A stretch of 64,000 nucleotides of DNA from Roseateles depolymerans. Its GTDB lineage: Bacteria; Pseudomonadota; Gammaproteobacteria; Burkholderiales; Burkholderiaceae_C. Each line of letters starts with the position of its first letter. Position 1 is the stretch's first letter. Of the stretch, positions 17,548-25,729 are shown piece by piece. The notes beneath the pieces were generated by a model, which had not been told where the DNA came from, ran no database searches, and saw only the letters and a list, made by a program, of their open reading frames with translations. The translations under genes were made by a program, and so were the position numbers. The stretch lies in assembly GCF_003387155.1 (NCBI RefSeq), contig NZ_QUMT01000004.1, positions 124,001 through 188,000 of the forward strand. The letters are read 5' to 3'.

Positions 17548-19062
17548 TCAGACGTCCCGGCCCACTGGCCAGAAGCTGGGGTAGCGGTTGATGCTGCGCC
17601 AGCGCAGCGTCACCAGCAGCAGCGTGATCAGCGCGGACGCACCGAGCAGGTAGGCCGGCTGCAGGAACGGCCGGCTGCCCGCCAGTGCCGCCAATGCCGC
17701 CGTGCCGCCCACCACCATCATCGACAGCAGTACGGTCCGGGTCGGCGTGGGCTCGCTTTCGATCGACCAATTGCGCCACTGCAGAATCCCCATCGGCAGC
17801 ACCATCGCCGCAAAGCCCACCGCGGCCCGGCTCCAGAACGACATCGATGTGTCGGACCCGCTGAGGTGGCTGGCCAGCGCCTGCAATCCGAGCACCAGTG
17901 CCAGGGCCAGCACCCAATTCAAGGCGTGACTGATCATTTGCCGGGCGGCCCACTGACGATTCAGCGCCTGACCACGCGGCACGCCGGGCAGCAGCAGCAG
18001 CAAGGCCTGCTCACGCCGACGACGCAGGATGCTGCTTGTGGCCCCCGCCACCGGGCCCATCAGCATGCCCAGGTAAGAGAAGGCAAAGGACTGCACCACG
18101 ATGCCGCCAAGCACCATCCCGTCCGCACGCAGCATCGACGTGACCGTCAGCCCGATGGCAACCCCCAAGGCAATCAGCAGCAGCGCGCCAAGGGTCGCCG
18201 CCCAGTGCGTCTGCGGACTGGCGGTCAGCTCCGCACGCGCCATCACCGAGCGGACGGTGGGGCGGGCGTTGCGGATCAACCAGTTCATCCAGAGCAAACG
18301 CAGCCAGGAAAACGCTCGGGACGACCCGTCCACAAACCCGGCGAACCATGCTTGCTTCGTGGCCTCTTGAGAGACTGACCCGATGCGTGGCTTGAGCAGG
18401 TTCCGCAGCTGGGCATGTCGTTTCCAGCTCCTCACATGGCCGGGGCCGCCGGACTGGAACAGATGCCACAGGGTCAGGCCAGCCATCGCCAGCAGGAAGG
18501 CGGCCATCGAAGCCGGCTGGTCCTCATAGATCTCCAGCATCCGGGTTTTGGTGGCGGCCTTGATCCCGACCGGCAGCCACGCCGCCACCGAAGAGCCCAC
18601 CACCCATCCGGCCACCCACAACCAGGGCCACCGCACGATGAAGGCCAGCAGCAAGCAGGCCAGTGCCGATAGGATCAATGCGGCAGGCCCTGGCACCTGC
18701 AGCGGAGATGTGGCCAGCAGCCAGGCGCTGGGCAGCACCACGGCCAGGAAGCCCAGCACGGTGACCTCACGCAGGCATCGGAGCTGGCCTGGCAGCAATC
18801 GCGCCGGCAGCGGATGGTTCTGCCGCTGCACCGCCGCGAAGAACCCCGCCCAAAGCAACACCATGCCGGCGAGGGCGCAGAACTGCGCCGTTGGCACGAC
18901 AAACCGGGGCTCGGCCCACCCAGCCACCAGGGCCACGATGCTCACCAGCAGCACCGCCACCAGCGGGGTGGCGTAGCGGACCCGGTGCGTCCACACCCGC
19001 AGGATGGCGGTGTACCCGGCCAGCCGCAGCGGGCCCGTCAGGCCCATCGCCGGCGCGCTCAC
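17548..19062 (-). CDS. ABC transporter permease (YtrC/D-like multi-TM subunit)
   Basis: 504 aa if started at GTG 19062, which overlaps the ATPase stop as GTGA and has GGAG 8 nt upstream; ATG 19047 is the alternative. About ten to twelve hydrophobic segments, no large soluble domain, and a cytosolic Arg-rich part in the middle (SILRRRREQALLLLLPGVPRGQALNRQ), as in ABC-2-like permeases paired with YtrA regulators. Substrate unknown; cognate systems react to envelope stress or peptide antibiotics. Last gene of the GntR-ATPase-permease operon. Confidence 0.75.
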   Translation of the reverse strand: MSAPAMGLTGPLRLAGYTAILRVWTHRVRYATPLVAVLLVSIVALVAGWAEPRFVVPTAQFCALAGMVLLWAGFFAAVQRQNHPLPARLLPGQLRCLREVTVLGFLAVVLPSAWLLATSPLQVPGPAALILSALACLLLAFIVRWPWLWVAGWVVGSSVAAWLPVGIKAATKTRMLEIYEDQPASMAAFLLAMAGLTLWHLFQSGGPGHVRSWKRHAQLRNLLKPRIGSVSQEATKQAWFAGFVDGSSRAFSWLRLLWMNWLIRNARPTVRSVMARAELTASPQTHWAATLGALLLIALGVAIGLTVTSMLRADGMVLGGIVVQSFAFSYLGMLMGPVAGATSSILRRRREQALLLLLPGVPRGQALNRQWAARQMISHALNWVLALALVLGLQALASHLSGSDTSMSFWSRAAVGFAAMVLPMGILQWRNWSIESEPTPTRTVLLSMMVVGGTAALAALAGSRPFLQPAYLLGASALITLLLVTLRWRSINRYPSFWPVGRDV

Positions 19063-19976
19063 TGGGCCAGCTCCACGAAGAGGTCTTCCAGGCCCAGCGC
19101 TTCGCACTGCAGCCCGGCCTGTGGCGGCGGAATCTGTCCTTCAGGAAAGCGCACCAGCCATCGCTGGGACGAGGGCAGGCTACGCCGATGCAGCACCTGC
19201 GCGCGGGACGCTTTCACCACGGCCTGCAGCGCCGGCTCGCTGCCCACCAGCAGCCGCACTTCTTCCGCCAACTGGTCCTGCGGCGCCTGCAGGGCGATCT
19301 TGCCGCCGCTGAGAAACGCAATGTTGAAAGCCACCCGCTCCAGGTCGGACAGGATGTGGGTGGAGAAGACCACGGTGGTGCCGCGATCGAGCACCTGCTC
19401 CACCAGCTCACGCAGAAAGTCTCGTCGGCCCAGCGGGTCCAGGCTCGCCACGGGCTCGTCCAGCACCAGCAGGTCGGGGTCGTGGGCCAGCGCCCGGATG
19501 ATGGAGAGCCGCTGCTGCTGCCCCTGGGACAGGCGTGCGATGCGCCGGTTGACCGGAATCTGCCAACGCGACATCAGGCCGTCCACCTTGGCCTCATTCC
19601 AGCGCGGATAAAAGCTGCGGAAGTAGCGCAGCAATTGCTCGGGCGTGAAGTCGTCGAACAGGTCGGATTGCTGGGGCACGTAGCCCAGCCGGGCGCGCAG
19701 GGCATCGGAGGGCTGCAAGGCCGGTTCGCCGAACAGCTGCACCTGACCCAGGGACGGCTCGCGCAGGCCCAGAAGCGTCTCGAGCAAGGTGGTCTTGCCC
19801 GCGCCGTTGCGCCCCAGCAGCCCCACCACCTGGCCGGGCTGGATCTGCCAATCCAGGTTGTCGAGCACCGGGCCATGGCCTGCGAAATGAAGATGCAGAC
19901 CCATGGCCTGGACGGGCGGACGGGCAAGCGGGAAGGGGGCGGCGTCGGTCGCGTCGAGCATCAGGGTCTGCGTCAT
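19059..19976 (-). CDS. ABC transporter ATP-binding protein
   Basis: 305 aa. Walker A GLLGRNGAGKTTLL (about residues 53-66), signature LSQGQQQRLSI, Walker B LLVLDEPVASLD and switch His in FSTHILSDLERVAF are all intact, so the ATPase should be active. The C-terminal ~80 aa have the variable domain of CcmA/YtrB-type ATPases. It overlaps the regulator gene by ATGA upstream and the permease by GTGA downstream, indicating translational coupling. Confidence 0.92.
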   Translation of the reverse strand: MTQTLMLDATDAAPFPLARPPVQAMGLHLHFAGHGPVLDNLDWQIQPGQVVGLLGRNGAGKTTLLETLLGLREPSLGQVQLFGEPALQPSDALRARLGYVPQQSDLFDDFTPEQLLRYFRSFYPRWNEAKVDGLMSRWQIPVNRRIARLSQGQQQRLSIIRALAHDPDLLVLDEPVASLDPLGRRDFLRELVEQVLDRGTTVVFSTHILSDLERVAFNIAFLSGGKIALQAPQDQLAEEVRLLVGSEPALQAVVKASRAQVLHRRSLPSSQRWLVRFPEGQIPPPQAGLQCEALGLEDLFVELAQ

Positions 19977-20374
19977 GAGGGGTCTCCCGGGTCCTTCAAC
20001 AGGCTTTTGAACAGTGCCAGCACCTGGTCGGGCGGCACCTCCAGCTGGCGGGCTTCGGCGGCGGCCTTTTCCAGGGTGGGCCGCAGCAGTTCCACACGAG
20101 ACCGGGTGCGCAGCGGCTTCTGGTGATGAGCCGCGACGACCATGGGCAGGCCGCGGCGACGCTCTACCAAGCCCTCGGCTTCCATCAAGCCGAAGGCCTT
20201 GGAGATGGTCATGGGATTGACCGCCAGGGCCTGGGCCAGCTCTCGCACCGAGGGGATCTCCTGGCCCGCCACCAATTGCCCGCTGGCCACGCGGCGCCGC
20301 ATCTGATCGACCAGCTGGCGATAGATGGGCTCGGGGGAGCCGGGGTTGACGGTGAAGAGGAGATCGGGGTCCAT
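19973..20374 (-). CDS. GntR-family regulator, YtrA subfamily
   Basis: 133 aa from ATG 20374. Winged helix at residues about 12-75 (IYRQLVDQMRRRVASGQLVAGQEIPSVRELAQALAVNPMTISKAFGLMEAEGLVERRRG) followed by only ~55 residues, the short dimerisation tail that defines YtrA-type GntR proteins, which repress the ABC operon they head. A perfect inverted repeat lies 12-33 bp upstream of the start and is the likely autoregulatory operator. The four-base overlap with the ATPase gene confirms one operon. Inducer unknown. Confidence 0.9.
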   Translation of the reverse strand: MDPDLLFTVNPGSPEPIYRQLVDQMRRRVASGQLVAGQEIPSVRELAQALAVNPMTISKAFGLMEAEGLVERRRGLPMVVAAHHQKPLRTRSRVELLRPTLEKAAAEARQLEVPPDQVLALFKSLLKDPGDPS

Positions 20375-20385
20375 GGGTCGTGTGT

Positions 20386-20407
20386 GTGTATTAGTACGGT
20401 AATACAC
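20386..20407 (-). promoter_or_regulatory. YtrA-type operator (perfect inverted repeat)
   Basis: GTGTATTA-N6-TAATACAC, 8-bp arms with no mismatch, directly upstream of the GntR/YtrA gene. YtrA sites are known as GTGTA..TACAC-like palindromes, so this is a strong candidate for autorepression of the three-gene operon. Confidence 0.75.
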
Positions 20408-20435
20408 GTGGAGGGGGAGGTCAAGGATCTCTGCA

Positions 20436-20492
20436 GTCAGGGCGGTTTCAGTGACCCGACGTATTACGAGTGGCGCGCGAAGTTTGGCTGCA
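20436..20492 (+). pseudogene. IS3-family transposase OrfA remnant
   Basis: About 20 codons in one frame read KDLCSQGGFSDPTYYEWRAKFG, which matches the helix-turn-helix end of IS3-group OrfA proteins (pattern 'G.SDATYY.WR.K(Y/F)GG'). No start, no OrfB and no terminal repeats are seen nearby, so this is a fragment marking a past insertion at the edge of the lower-GC region. The rest of 20493-20739 holds no gene I can support. Confidence 0.5.
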
Positions 20493-20739
20493 CCGGCAAC
20501 TTCGTCTGGGCCGACGCCAATAGCCTGTCACCCTCACTGGCACTGATGTGCCGCGTTCCAATTCCCCGTGGCCGAGACTGCCGACGTCGGTCGGCGAGGG
20601 ATTGGCCAAGGTCACCACCAGGCCGCGCAAGCGACTGGGGCGTGCTGCCCGCGCCGCTGAGCGAACCGCGCCGGCCGAGTTCGAGATGAACATCTCGGGG
20701 TTAATTCAATGCCGGGGCGGGTCAGGACGATCTGCTGCT

Positions 20740-21303
20740 TCAGCTCCGCGCAAGCATTGCCACAAGCGTCGCGATGCGCGTCGCGCGCGTCTGCGGCTTC
20801 TTCGCCGTCTGGATCCGCCATAACACCGCGTAGCGATTCGCAGCATTCAATGTCGCGAAGAACTCTTTCGCCTTGGGTTGCGCATGGAGCGCCGCTTCCA
20901 AGTCTGGTGGTACAGCAGCAGTTCGCGGGCCGTCGTACGCCGCATCCCATCGCCCGTCTCGCTTGGCCCGGTCGACCTCAGCCTAGCCGCTCGCTTCCAT
21001 GCGGCCTGCGCCGATCAGCGCCTCCGCCCTGGCGCGATTCGCCTTTGACCACATGCTGCGCGATCGACGCGGGGTGAATCGCTGCAGCCAGTAGAACGAC
21101 GTCTCGCCGGCCTTCTTCTGGCCGTCAATCCACCCGTAGCAGAGCGCGGCTTCCAGCGCCTCTTCATAGCCCACGGTCGGTTCGGGCGCACCCGGTTTGG
21201 CAATCTCCAACCACACCCCTTGCGAGACGTCGTGATTCTGACGTAACCACAGTTCAAAGATGCGCGCGGAGGGGCATCGAAGCGTGCCGGTGATACGGTT
21301 CAT
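20740..21303 (-). pseudogene. YdeI/OmdA-family protein gene interrupted by one in-frame stop
   Basis: Codons 1-106 read a typical YdeI N-terminal half (WLRQNHDVSQGVWLEIAK, ALCYGWIDGQKK, WLQRFTPRRSRSMWSKANRARAEALIGAGRMEASG), then a TAG at 20985-20983, then the same frame continues with AEVDRAKRDGRWDAAYDGP, PPDLEAALHAQPKAKEFFATLNAANRYAVLW and AKKPQTRATRIATLVAMLARS to a TGA at 20740. The expected residue at the stop is usually Leu (GRMxPAGLAEVxxAK), so a TTG-to-TAG change is the simplest explanation. The full length of 187 codons equals the normal family size. The family has been linked to bacteriocin tolerance, with weak functional evidence. Confidence 0.85.
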
Positions 21304-21379
21304 TCTGCCGATGACGAAGCCAAATGGCTTCCGATAGAGTCAACCAGCTGCACTATGCAACCTATCAAAGGTAATGTCC

Positions 21380-22039
21380 ATGTCGCTCACTCTCTACGGC
21401 CATCCATTTTCTTCGTACACACAGAAGGCGCTGATCGCGCTGTACGAGAACGAGGTCCCCTTCGAGTTCCGATGCATCGACGCAGAGCATCCGCACCATG
21501 CGCAGGAGTGGCTGCGCCGCTGGCCGATGGCGAAGTTCCCGTTGCTGGTGGACGGCGATCGCGCGATTGGGGAAACGAGCATCATCATCGAATACCTGCA
21601 ACTCGCTCATCCCGGGCCCATCAGCCTGCTCCCATCGGACCCCATGGCCGCCCTTGAGGTGCGCTTTCTCGACCGGTTCTTCGACTTGCATGTGATGTCG
21701 CCTGTTCAAGGCGCGGTGAGTGGCGCCCTAAGCGGGGATGCGGGCCAGCGCGAGTACTTCCGCGCCCGGGCGCAAGAACTTCTCGAGCGCGCCTACGCGT
21801 GGCTCGAAGCACACCTCGCAGACAAGCAGTGGGCCGCCGGCACAACCTTCTCCCTTGCCGACTGCGCTGCCGGCCCCGCACTCTTCTACGCTGATTGGAC
21901 TCACCCGATTTCGCTCTCACTGCCTAATGTTCACGCCTATCGAGCTCGTTTGCTCGATCGCCCATCGTTCGCCCGCGCGGTGCGCGAGGCAAGGCCCTAC
22001 CGGCCATTGTTTCCTCTGGGCGCGCCAGATCGCGATTGA
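21380..22039 (+). CDS. Glutathione S-transferase
   Basis: 219 aa from ATG 21380 (AAAGG sits 8 nt upstream; ATG 21374 is also possible). N-terminal thioredoxin-like domain with LYGHPFSSYTQKALIALYENEVPFE (catalytic Ser in the FSSY motif), FPLLVDGDRAIGETSIIIEYL with the cis-Pro and the ES/ET glutathione-binding turn, then an all-helical C-terminal domain (WAAGTTFSLADCAAGPALFYADW). It probably conjugates or reduces small electrophiles in the cytosol. It stands alone between the ydeI pseudogene and the effector gene. Confidence 0.9.
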   Translation: MSLTLYGHPFSSYTQKALIALYENEVPFEFRCIDAEHPHHAQEWLRRWPMAKFPLLVDGDRAIGETSIIIEYLQLAHPGPISLLPSDPMAALEVRFLDRFFDLHVMSPVQGAVSGALSGDAGQREYFRARAQELLERAYAWLEAHLADKQWAAGTTFSLADCAAGPALFYADWTHPISLSLPNVHAYRARLLDRPSFARAVREARPYRPLFPLGAPDRD

Positions 22040-22292
22040 GTTCAGACGCCCGCGAGAGCAGGTGTAAACACGCTGACTTTGAACCTGGCCAGCGGCTCAA
22101 CAGGCGACGATTGGCTCAGTCCACCGGTGGCAGTGGACGCAGTAGACCTGATCCAGTGACTTCGACGGGTTGCCTGAGTCAGACAACACGGCAGTGAACG
22201 TCAGAACCATTCAGTTTCGAACTTTTGGGGTGGCACGCGTATTGTCGAAAGACGTTCCGCGCAGCAGAACTGGGCCTGCGATTCAAGGCCTG

Positions 22293-22317
22293 TTTCGCCT
22301 CCTCGTCGCCAGATTCG
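22293..22317 (+). promoter_or_regulatory. Perfect PIP box / hrpII box
   Basis: TTCGC (22293-22297), 15 nt, TTCGC (22313-22317): the exact plant-inducible promoter box recognised by HrpX in Xanthomonas and Acidovorax, also satisfying TTCG-N16-TTCG, the hrpII box of HrpB in Ralstonia. It lies 68 bp upstream of the effector ATG. A hrp-type -10 stands at the required distance. Confidence 0.8.
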
Positions 22318-22349
22318 CGTGCGTACGATCGAGCGCTTCGAAAGGCCCA

Positions 22350-22355
22350 CACCAT
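22350..22355 (+). promoter_or_regulatory. hrp-type -10 element (YANNNT) for the PIP promoter
   Basis: CACCAT fits YANNNT and begins after 32 nt from the PIP box, inside the 30-32 nt window described for functional PIP promoters. The ATG follows 30 nt later. Confidence 0.65.
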
Positions 22356-22385
22356 CGCGGGAAACACTTCCCCCGAGGCCCTTCA

Positions 22386-23507
22386 ATGAAGCTTTACAGC
22401 GACGCGCCGACGACGAAACACCAGACTGGCGGGGTTCAGCCATCGAGTCCGCTCCAGCGCACCTCACCGGGACAAGGTGCCGCCGCACGGCCACCTGGCT
22501 CGTTTGAACTGTCGGGCCTGACCGCGGCCAGCAGTCGCCCACCCTCCCTGCCCCTGTCCACAGACTCGACCGCCGCCAAGCGCCCGGGTGAAGAGGACAG
22601 CACGATTGATCCATCCGCGAAGAAGGTCAGGCGCAACGCCGTTCTGCCAAATCGCCCGGAGCAGCTGGCTTCAGCCACGCCCGCACAGGCATCACAGATC
22701 AGCGCCCTGTCATCGCCTGCCGCCGCAGCCCGCCCCCTCGGCGGGAAAGTGATCGACGTTCCGGGTCTTACGCTGCACTCGCAGGTGCCCACCAAAGCGC
22801 AGACCAGCGAGATCGAATCGAAGATCAAGCAAGCGTTGCAGGACCAGCACGGGCCCGTCCAGGTGTTTGGATATCACGTCACCACCCAGGAGAACGCCGA
22901 CGCGATCCGCAATCAAGGCTTTTCTGCCGATGCGAATCACGGCCTGGCAGGCGGCGTTGCCGGGATGAACATCCACGGGCCCGGCCTCTACACCTCCAAT
23001 CGTCCCGTCGACGACTACGTCAAGCCTGACAAGACCAATGTCATGTACGCCGTGGTGGCACCGCAAGGGGCTGGGTTCAAGGAGGGAAAGATCGGAGCAG
23101 GAAAGTCATGGGATGCGGCGAGTAACGCTGCAAGTGCCCACGATGGGGACTTTGTCAACAGCATGACGGGCGACCGCAAAGTCAATCCCGGCGCCATCTC
23201 CAAGGTGGCTCTGGTCCCCATCGCGACCATTGGCCCCTCGATGGCGCCAGAACTTCTCGCCATGCAGCCCGGCGCTTCGAGCAAGCCAGCACCCGCCAAG
23301 ACAGTGTCTCCCGAACTCCACGATCTCATTTCCGTTGCAGTGAAGAACCATCCGGCTGCAGTGCAGGCCATCCGCGACGAGCCGAATCCCGACATCAAGA
23401 TCGATCGGATCGCCGAGCTCAAGGACAAAATCATCGAAAGCGGGGGCATGCCCGAAGGTGGCACCAACAGGCTCCTGATGATGGATCTCAAGAAGCGCTA
23501 TCTGTGA
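22386..23507 (+). CDS. PARP-like ADP-ribosyltransferase, candidate type III effector
   Basis: 373 aa from ATG 22386; in-frame codons upstream overlap the PIP promoter, so this start is preferred. Residues 1-120 are Ser/Pro/Gln/Arg-rich and disordered (KLYSDAPTTKHQTGG..., with a basic KKVRR cluster), as in type III secretion leaders. From about residue 150 a compact domain reads VFGYHVTTQENADAIRNQGF (His164), then GGVAGMNIHGPGLYTSNRP (Tyr202), DDYVK and NVMYAVVAP: the H..Y arrangement and G(P)GLYxS turn of PARP/diphtheria-toxin-type ADP-ribosyltransferases. The third catalytic position (Glu or substitute) is not obvious. A helical C-terminal segment follows. Target unknown. Convergent with an Imm11-like gene 37 bp downstream. 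Confidence 0.7.
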   Translation: MKLYSDAPTTKHQTGGVQPSSPLQRTSPGQGAAARPPGSFELSGLTAASSRPPSLPLSTDSTAAKRPGEEDSTIDPSAKKVRRNAVLPNRPEQLASATPAQASQISALSSPAAAARPLGGKVIDVPGLTLHSQVPTKAQTSEIESKIKQALQDQHGPVQVFGYHVTTQENADAIRNQGFSADANHGLAGGVAGMNIHGPGLYTSNRPVDDYVKPDKTNVMYAVVAPQGAGFKEGKIGAGKSWDAASNAASAHDGDFVNSMTGDRKVNPGAISKVALVPIATIGPSMAPELLAMQPGASSKPAPAKTVSPELHDLISVAVKNHPAAVQAIRDEPNPDIKIDRIAELKDKIIESGGMPEGGTNRLLMMDLKKRYL

Positions 23508-23544
23508 GCAGACCTTTGACAGCGGCGGCCGGCGACTGGCCAGC

Positions 23545-24315
23545 CTAATGGCTTCTGCTGTAACTCACGTAGTCGACCACCTCTGCGCCGTCCCGCGTCT
23601 TCAGGCGCACGGTTTTCCCGCGTGGGTCATGATGGGTGATGTCCTGGAACTGCACATCGTCCAGCCCCGCATCGAGAACCTTCTGCGCCAATTCGTCGGT
23701 GACCATCAGGTGGCCTGACCAGCGCGAGATAAAGAGTGCGGACGGCGCGGTCGCGTCTTCGCGAAAGGTGAACGTCATCGGTGCATAGCGGATGGGTTCG
23801 AGCGGCGTTGGCGGCAGTTGGCGCGGCCGCCAGGTGTCTATCGGATGACCGTCCCAACCGGGTCCGCTGCCGAATTCATAACCGGACGCACTAAGGTCCA
23901 GTACGTCTCCAACGGCCAGCACATGCGCCAACCGATAGTCTTGCGCTCGAAACGGTCTGACGCACCGAGTCGTGTCCACCGGGAGGTACTGGATCTGATC
24001 GGGCGGCAGATCCAATGCATCGCGCAACGCCCGCGAATAGAAGTCGGGGCCCATCAGGACAATGCTGGGGTGGTAGTCCTCAGCCGTCACCTCGAAGGCT
24101 GGAATCGGACATCCAGATAGCGCGCGAATCTCGATTGGGCCCTGCCCAACGAAGGCTGGCCCCGCCGCGAAGGCATCCAGCACTTCGTCCTTGTTGCGGA
24201 TCCGAAAGCGAGGCGGCTTTGCGCTCGACAGGCGCAGCATGTAGTCGTCCAGTCTGGCCGAGCCATGCATGTGCCAGAACCGAGGCAGGTCCGCTTCATT
24301 GGGATGCTCATTCAT
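23545..24315 (-). CDS. Imm11/DUF1629-like immunity protein
   Basis: 256 aa, no signal peptide. Two diagnostic blocks of the Imm11 (DUF1629) family are visible: PDFYSRALRDALDLPPDQIQYLPVD with VGDVLDLSASGYEF in the middle, and ALFISRWSGHLMVTDELAQKVLDAGLDDVQFQDI near the end. Such proteins protect against polymorphic toxins. It faces the ADP-ribosyltransferase gene tail to tail, rather than following it in the usual toxin-immunity order, so pairing is a hypothesis. Composition is lower in GC than the flanking core genes. It might be an orphan immunity gene. Confidence 0.6.
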   Translation of the reverse strand: MNEHPNEADLPRFWHMHGSARLDDYMLRLSSAKPPRFRIRNKDEVLDAFAAGPAFVGQGPIEIRALSGCPIPAFEVTAEDYHPSIVLMGPDFYSRALRDALDLPPDQIQYLPVDTTRCVRPFRAQDYRLAHVLAVGDVLDLSASGYEFGSGPGWDGHPIDTWRPRQLPPTPLEPIRYAPMTFTFREDATAPSALFISRWSGHLMVTDELAQKVLDAGLDDVQFQDITHHDPRGKTVRLKTRDGAEVVDYVSYSRSH

Positions 24316-24418
24316 GGCAGCACTGGTTGACTTCGTGGAAGTAGAGGAGATGACCTGCCATTCGCCGCCATTCGGAGAAAGCCACTAACCACCGCGCAGA
24401 GCATTGACTCTCAGGGGC

Positions 24419-24658
24419 TTAGCGGTTTCCCAAGGCATGAATCGACCGATCGTAAATCGACGCATGCAGTCTTCGGAAGGCCAGCGTATTGTCAAAACTC
24501 CCCGCCCGGTAGGCGGCATCCCCCTGCGCGTTGAGCGCGGCTGCTGCGTTTGGGTCCTTCTGAGACGGCGCGGTGCCGTCCACAGCATGGGCTGGAGCAA
24601 GCACGATCATCGCCACCAAAGCGACAACGAGTGCGAAACTTCTCTTCAACAGCGTCAT
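24419..24658 (-). CDS. Small secreted protein of unknown function
   Basis: 79 aa. Clear signal peptide (LKRSFALVVALVAMIVLAPAHA) and a short mature part rich in Ala/Asp/Arg (NAAAALNAQGDAAYRAGSFDNTLAFRRLHASIYDRSIHALGNR). Its ATG overlaps the stop of the upstream secreted-protein gene (ATGA), so the two are probably translated together. The mature part hints at a single helical TPR-like hairpin. Not recognised as a family. Confidence 0.5.
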   Translation of the reverse strand: MTLLKRSFALVVALVAMIVLAPAHAVDGTAPSQKDPNAAAALNAQGDAAYRAGSFDNTLAFRRLHASIYDRSIHALGNR

Positions 24659-25587
24659 GACCCAGTGCCCCTCGGCGCAACGATCCCGATCTGCGAAAGG
24701 TCACCTGCCTTCACCGCAGATTCAATCGCTTCCCGAAGCTGGTTGATCCCTTGAATCTGGTCGGGCGCCATAGAGTCCGACCAGTGATGCCAAAGCCCCC
24801 CCGAACAGTCCCCTTGCATGGCGCACAGCAGCTGAGCGCTATAGGAACCAGCGCCGCAGTCCTTTCCAAGATTACAGGCTGCGAGCAGGGACGCCATGCT
24901 CATCTGCTCAACCCTTGGGTCGGAAGGCGCAATCTTGTGGGCTTGCGCCCAGATTTCAGGCAAACCAGCAAGCCCGGCTTCCACAGCAGAAGGACTGCCG
25001 GAGAGGAGAAGTCGGGTCACAGCGGCTGGCGCAGAAGCTGGGATGTCGATGCTCTTCTCGGCAGCGCTCAAACTTCCACCCAACTGCTTTTGGCGATGGT
25101 CTAGCGCCCTGACAAGCTCCAGCGTTTTCGCTTTGCCTGCCAACAAGAAACCGCCGCATTTCTCGGCGAGAGCCTGAATTGCAACCTGCCGCTCTGGCGT
25201 CAAAACACCTGAAACTCGAGGGCTCGGCGACCCACTTGCGAAGTTTGAGTACTCTGACCAAATCGCAGACAGTCCAAAGCATTCCTTTGCGGCCATGTAG
25301 CCCTCGTGGACCTGCGCTTCAGAGTTGCTCTGCAAAGCGCCTTGGGCAAATTTCCAAAGGTCTTTCGCTGAGTTGAACGACGTGGGCAGTGGCTCATCGG
25401 GCACAGGTCGCTCCGCCCGGCGAATCGGCGCGCTGGCTGGCATGGGTCCGGCCGGGAACGGAAGCTTTGAGGTTACCGGCGCCGCAGCGTGCGCCACGAC
25501 TTCAGGCTGTGTTGCCAGCAATTGGTGGGCAGACAGTCCGATAAGAATGGTTGCCGCCAAGAAGATGCTGAAGTGAACGGGTTTCAT
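24655..25587 (-). CDS. Secreted or membrane-anchored protein of unknown function
   Basis: 310 aa from ATG 25587. N-terminal hydrophobic segment (PVHFSIFLAATILIGLSAHQLLA) acts as signal or anchor; then a Pro/Ala linker and a mainly helical, Cys-containing domain (Cys in AKECFG, AEKCGG, AACNLGKDCGAG, LLCAMQGDCSGG), probably disulfide-bonded in the periplasm. No known motif. It forms a two-gene unit with the 79-aa protein. It lies within the lower-GC island among other orphan small genes. Confidence 0.6.
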   Translation of the reverse strand: MKPVHFSIFLAATILIGLSAHQLLATQPEVVAHAAAPVTSKLPFPAGPMPASAPIRRAERPVPDEPLPTSFNSAKDLWKFAQGALQSNSEAQVHEGYMAAKECFGLSAIWSEYSNFASGSPSPRVSGVLTPERQVAIQALAEKCGGFLLAGKAKTLELVRALDHRQKQLGGSLSAAEKSIDIPASAPAAVTRLLLSGSPSAVEAGLAGLPEIWAQAHKIAPSDPRVEQMSMASLLAACNLGKDCGAGSYSAQLLCAMQGDCSGGLWHHWSDSMAPDQIQGINQLREAIESAVKAGDLSQIGIVAPRGTGS

Positions 25588-25624
25588 GAAGGACGGGCCC
25601 ACTCATTTCTGCATCGCCATGGGC

Positions 25625-25642
25625 ACAACATCGGCGTGTTGT
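25625..25642. promoter_or_regulatory. Inverted repeat ACAACA-N6-TGTTGT
   Basis: A perfect 6-bp dyad about 38 bp upstream of the 310-aa secreted-protein gene, in the 142-bp gap before the HEAT-like gene. Placement suits an operator; no factor can be named. Confidence 0.25.
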
Positions 25643-25729
25643 CCTCGGCATGCACGGGAGCAAGCGCGATCGGCGCCACCAGGCGACACCGGGTGCAATC
25701 TTGGCATGTGCTGCTACCCCACGCGCGAG

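Noticed and set aside
20740-21303. Read-through or recoded TAG in the ydeI gene
   Set aside because: No sign of stop-codon recoding elsewhere; a plain nonsense mutation is simpler.
22040-22292. Second TTCG pairs upstream of the PIP box (for example TTCG at 22216)
   Set aside because: The partner half-site at N16 reads CGCG, so it is not a box.
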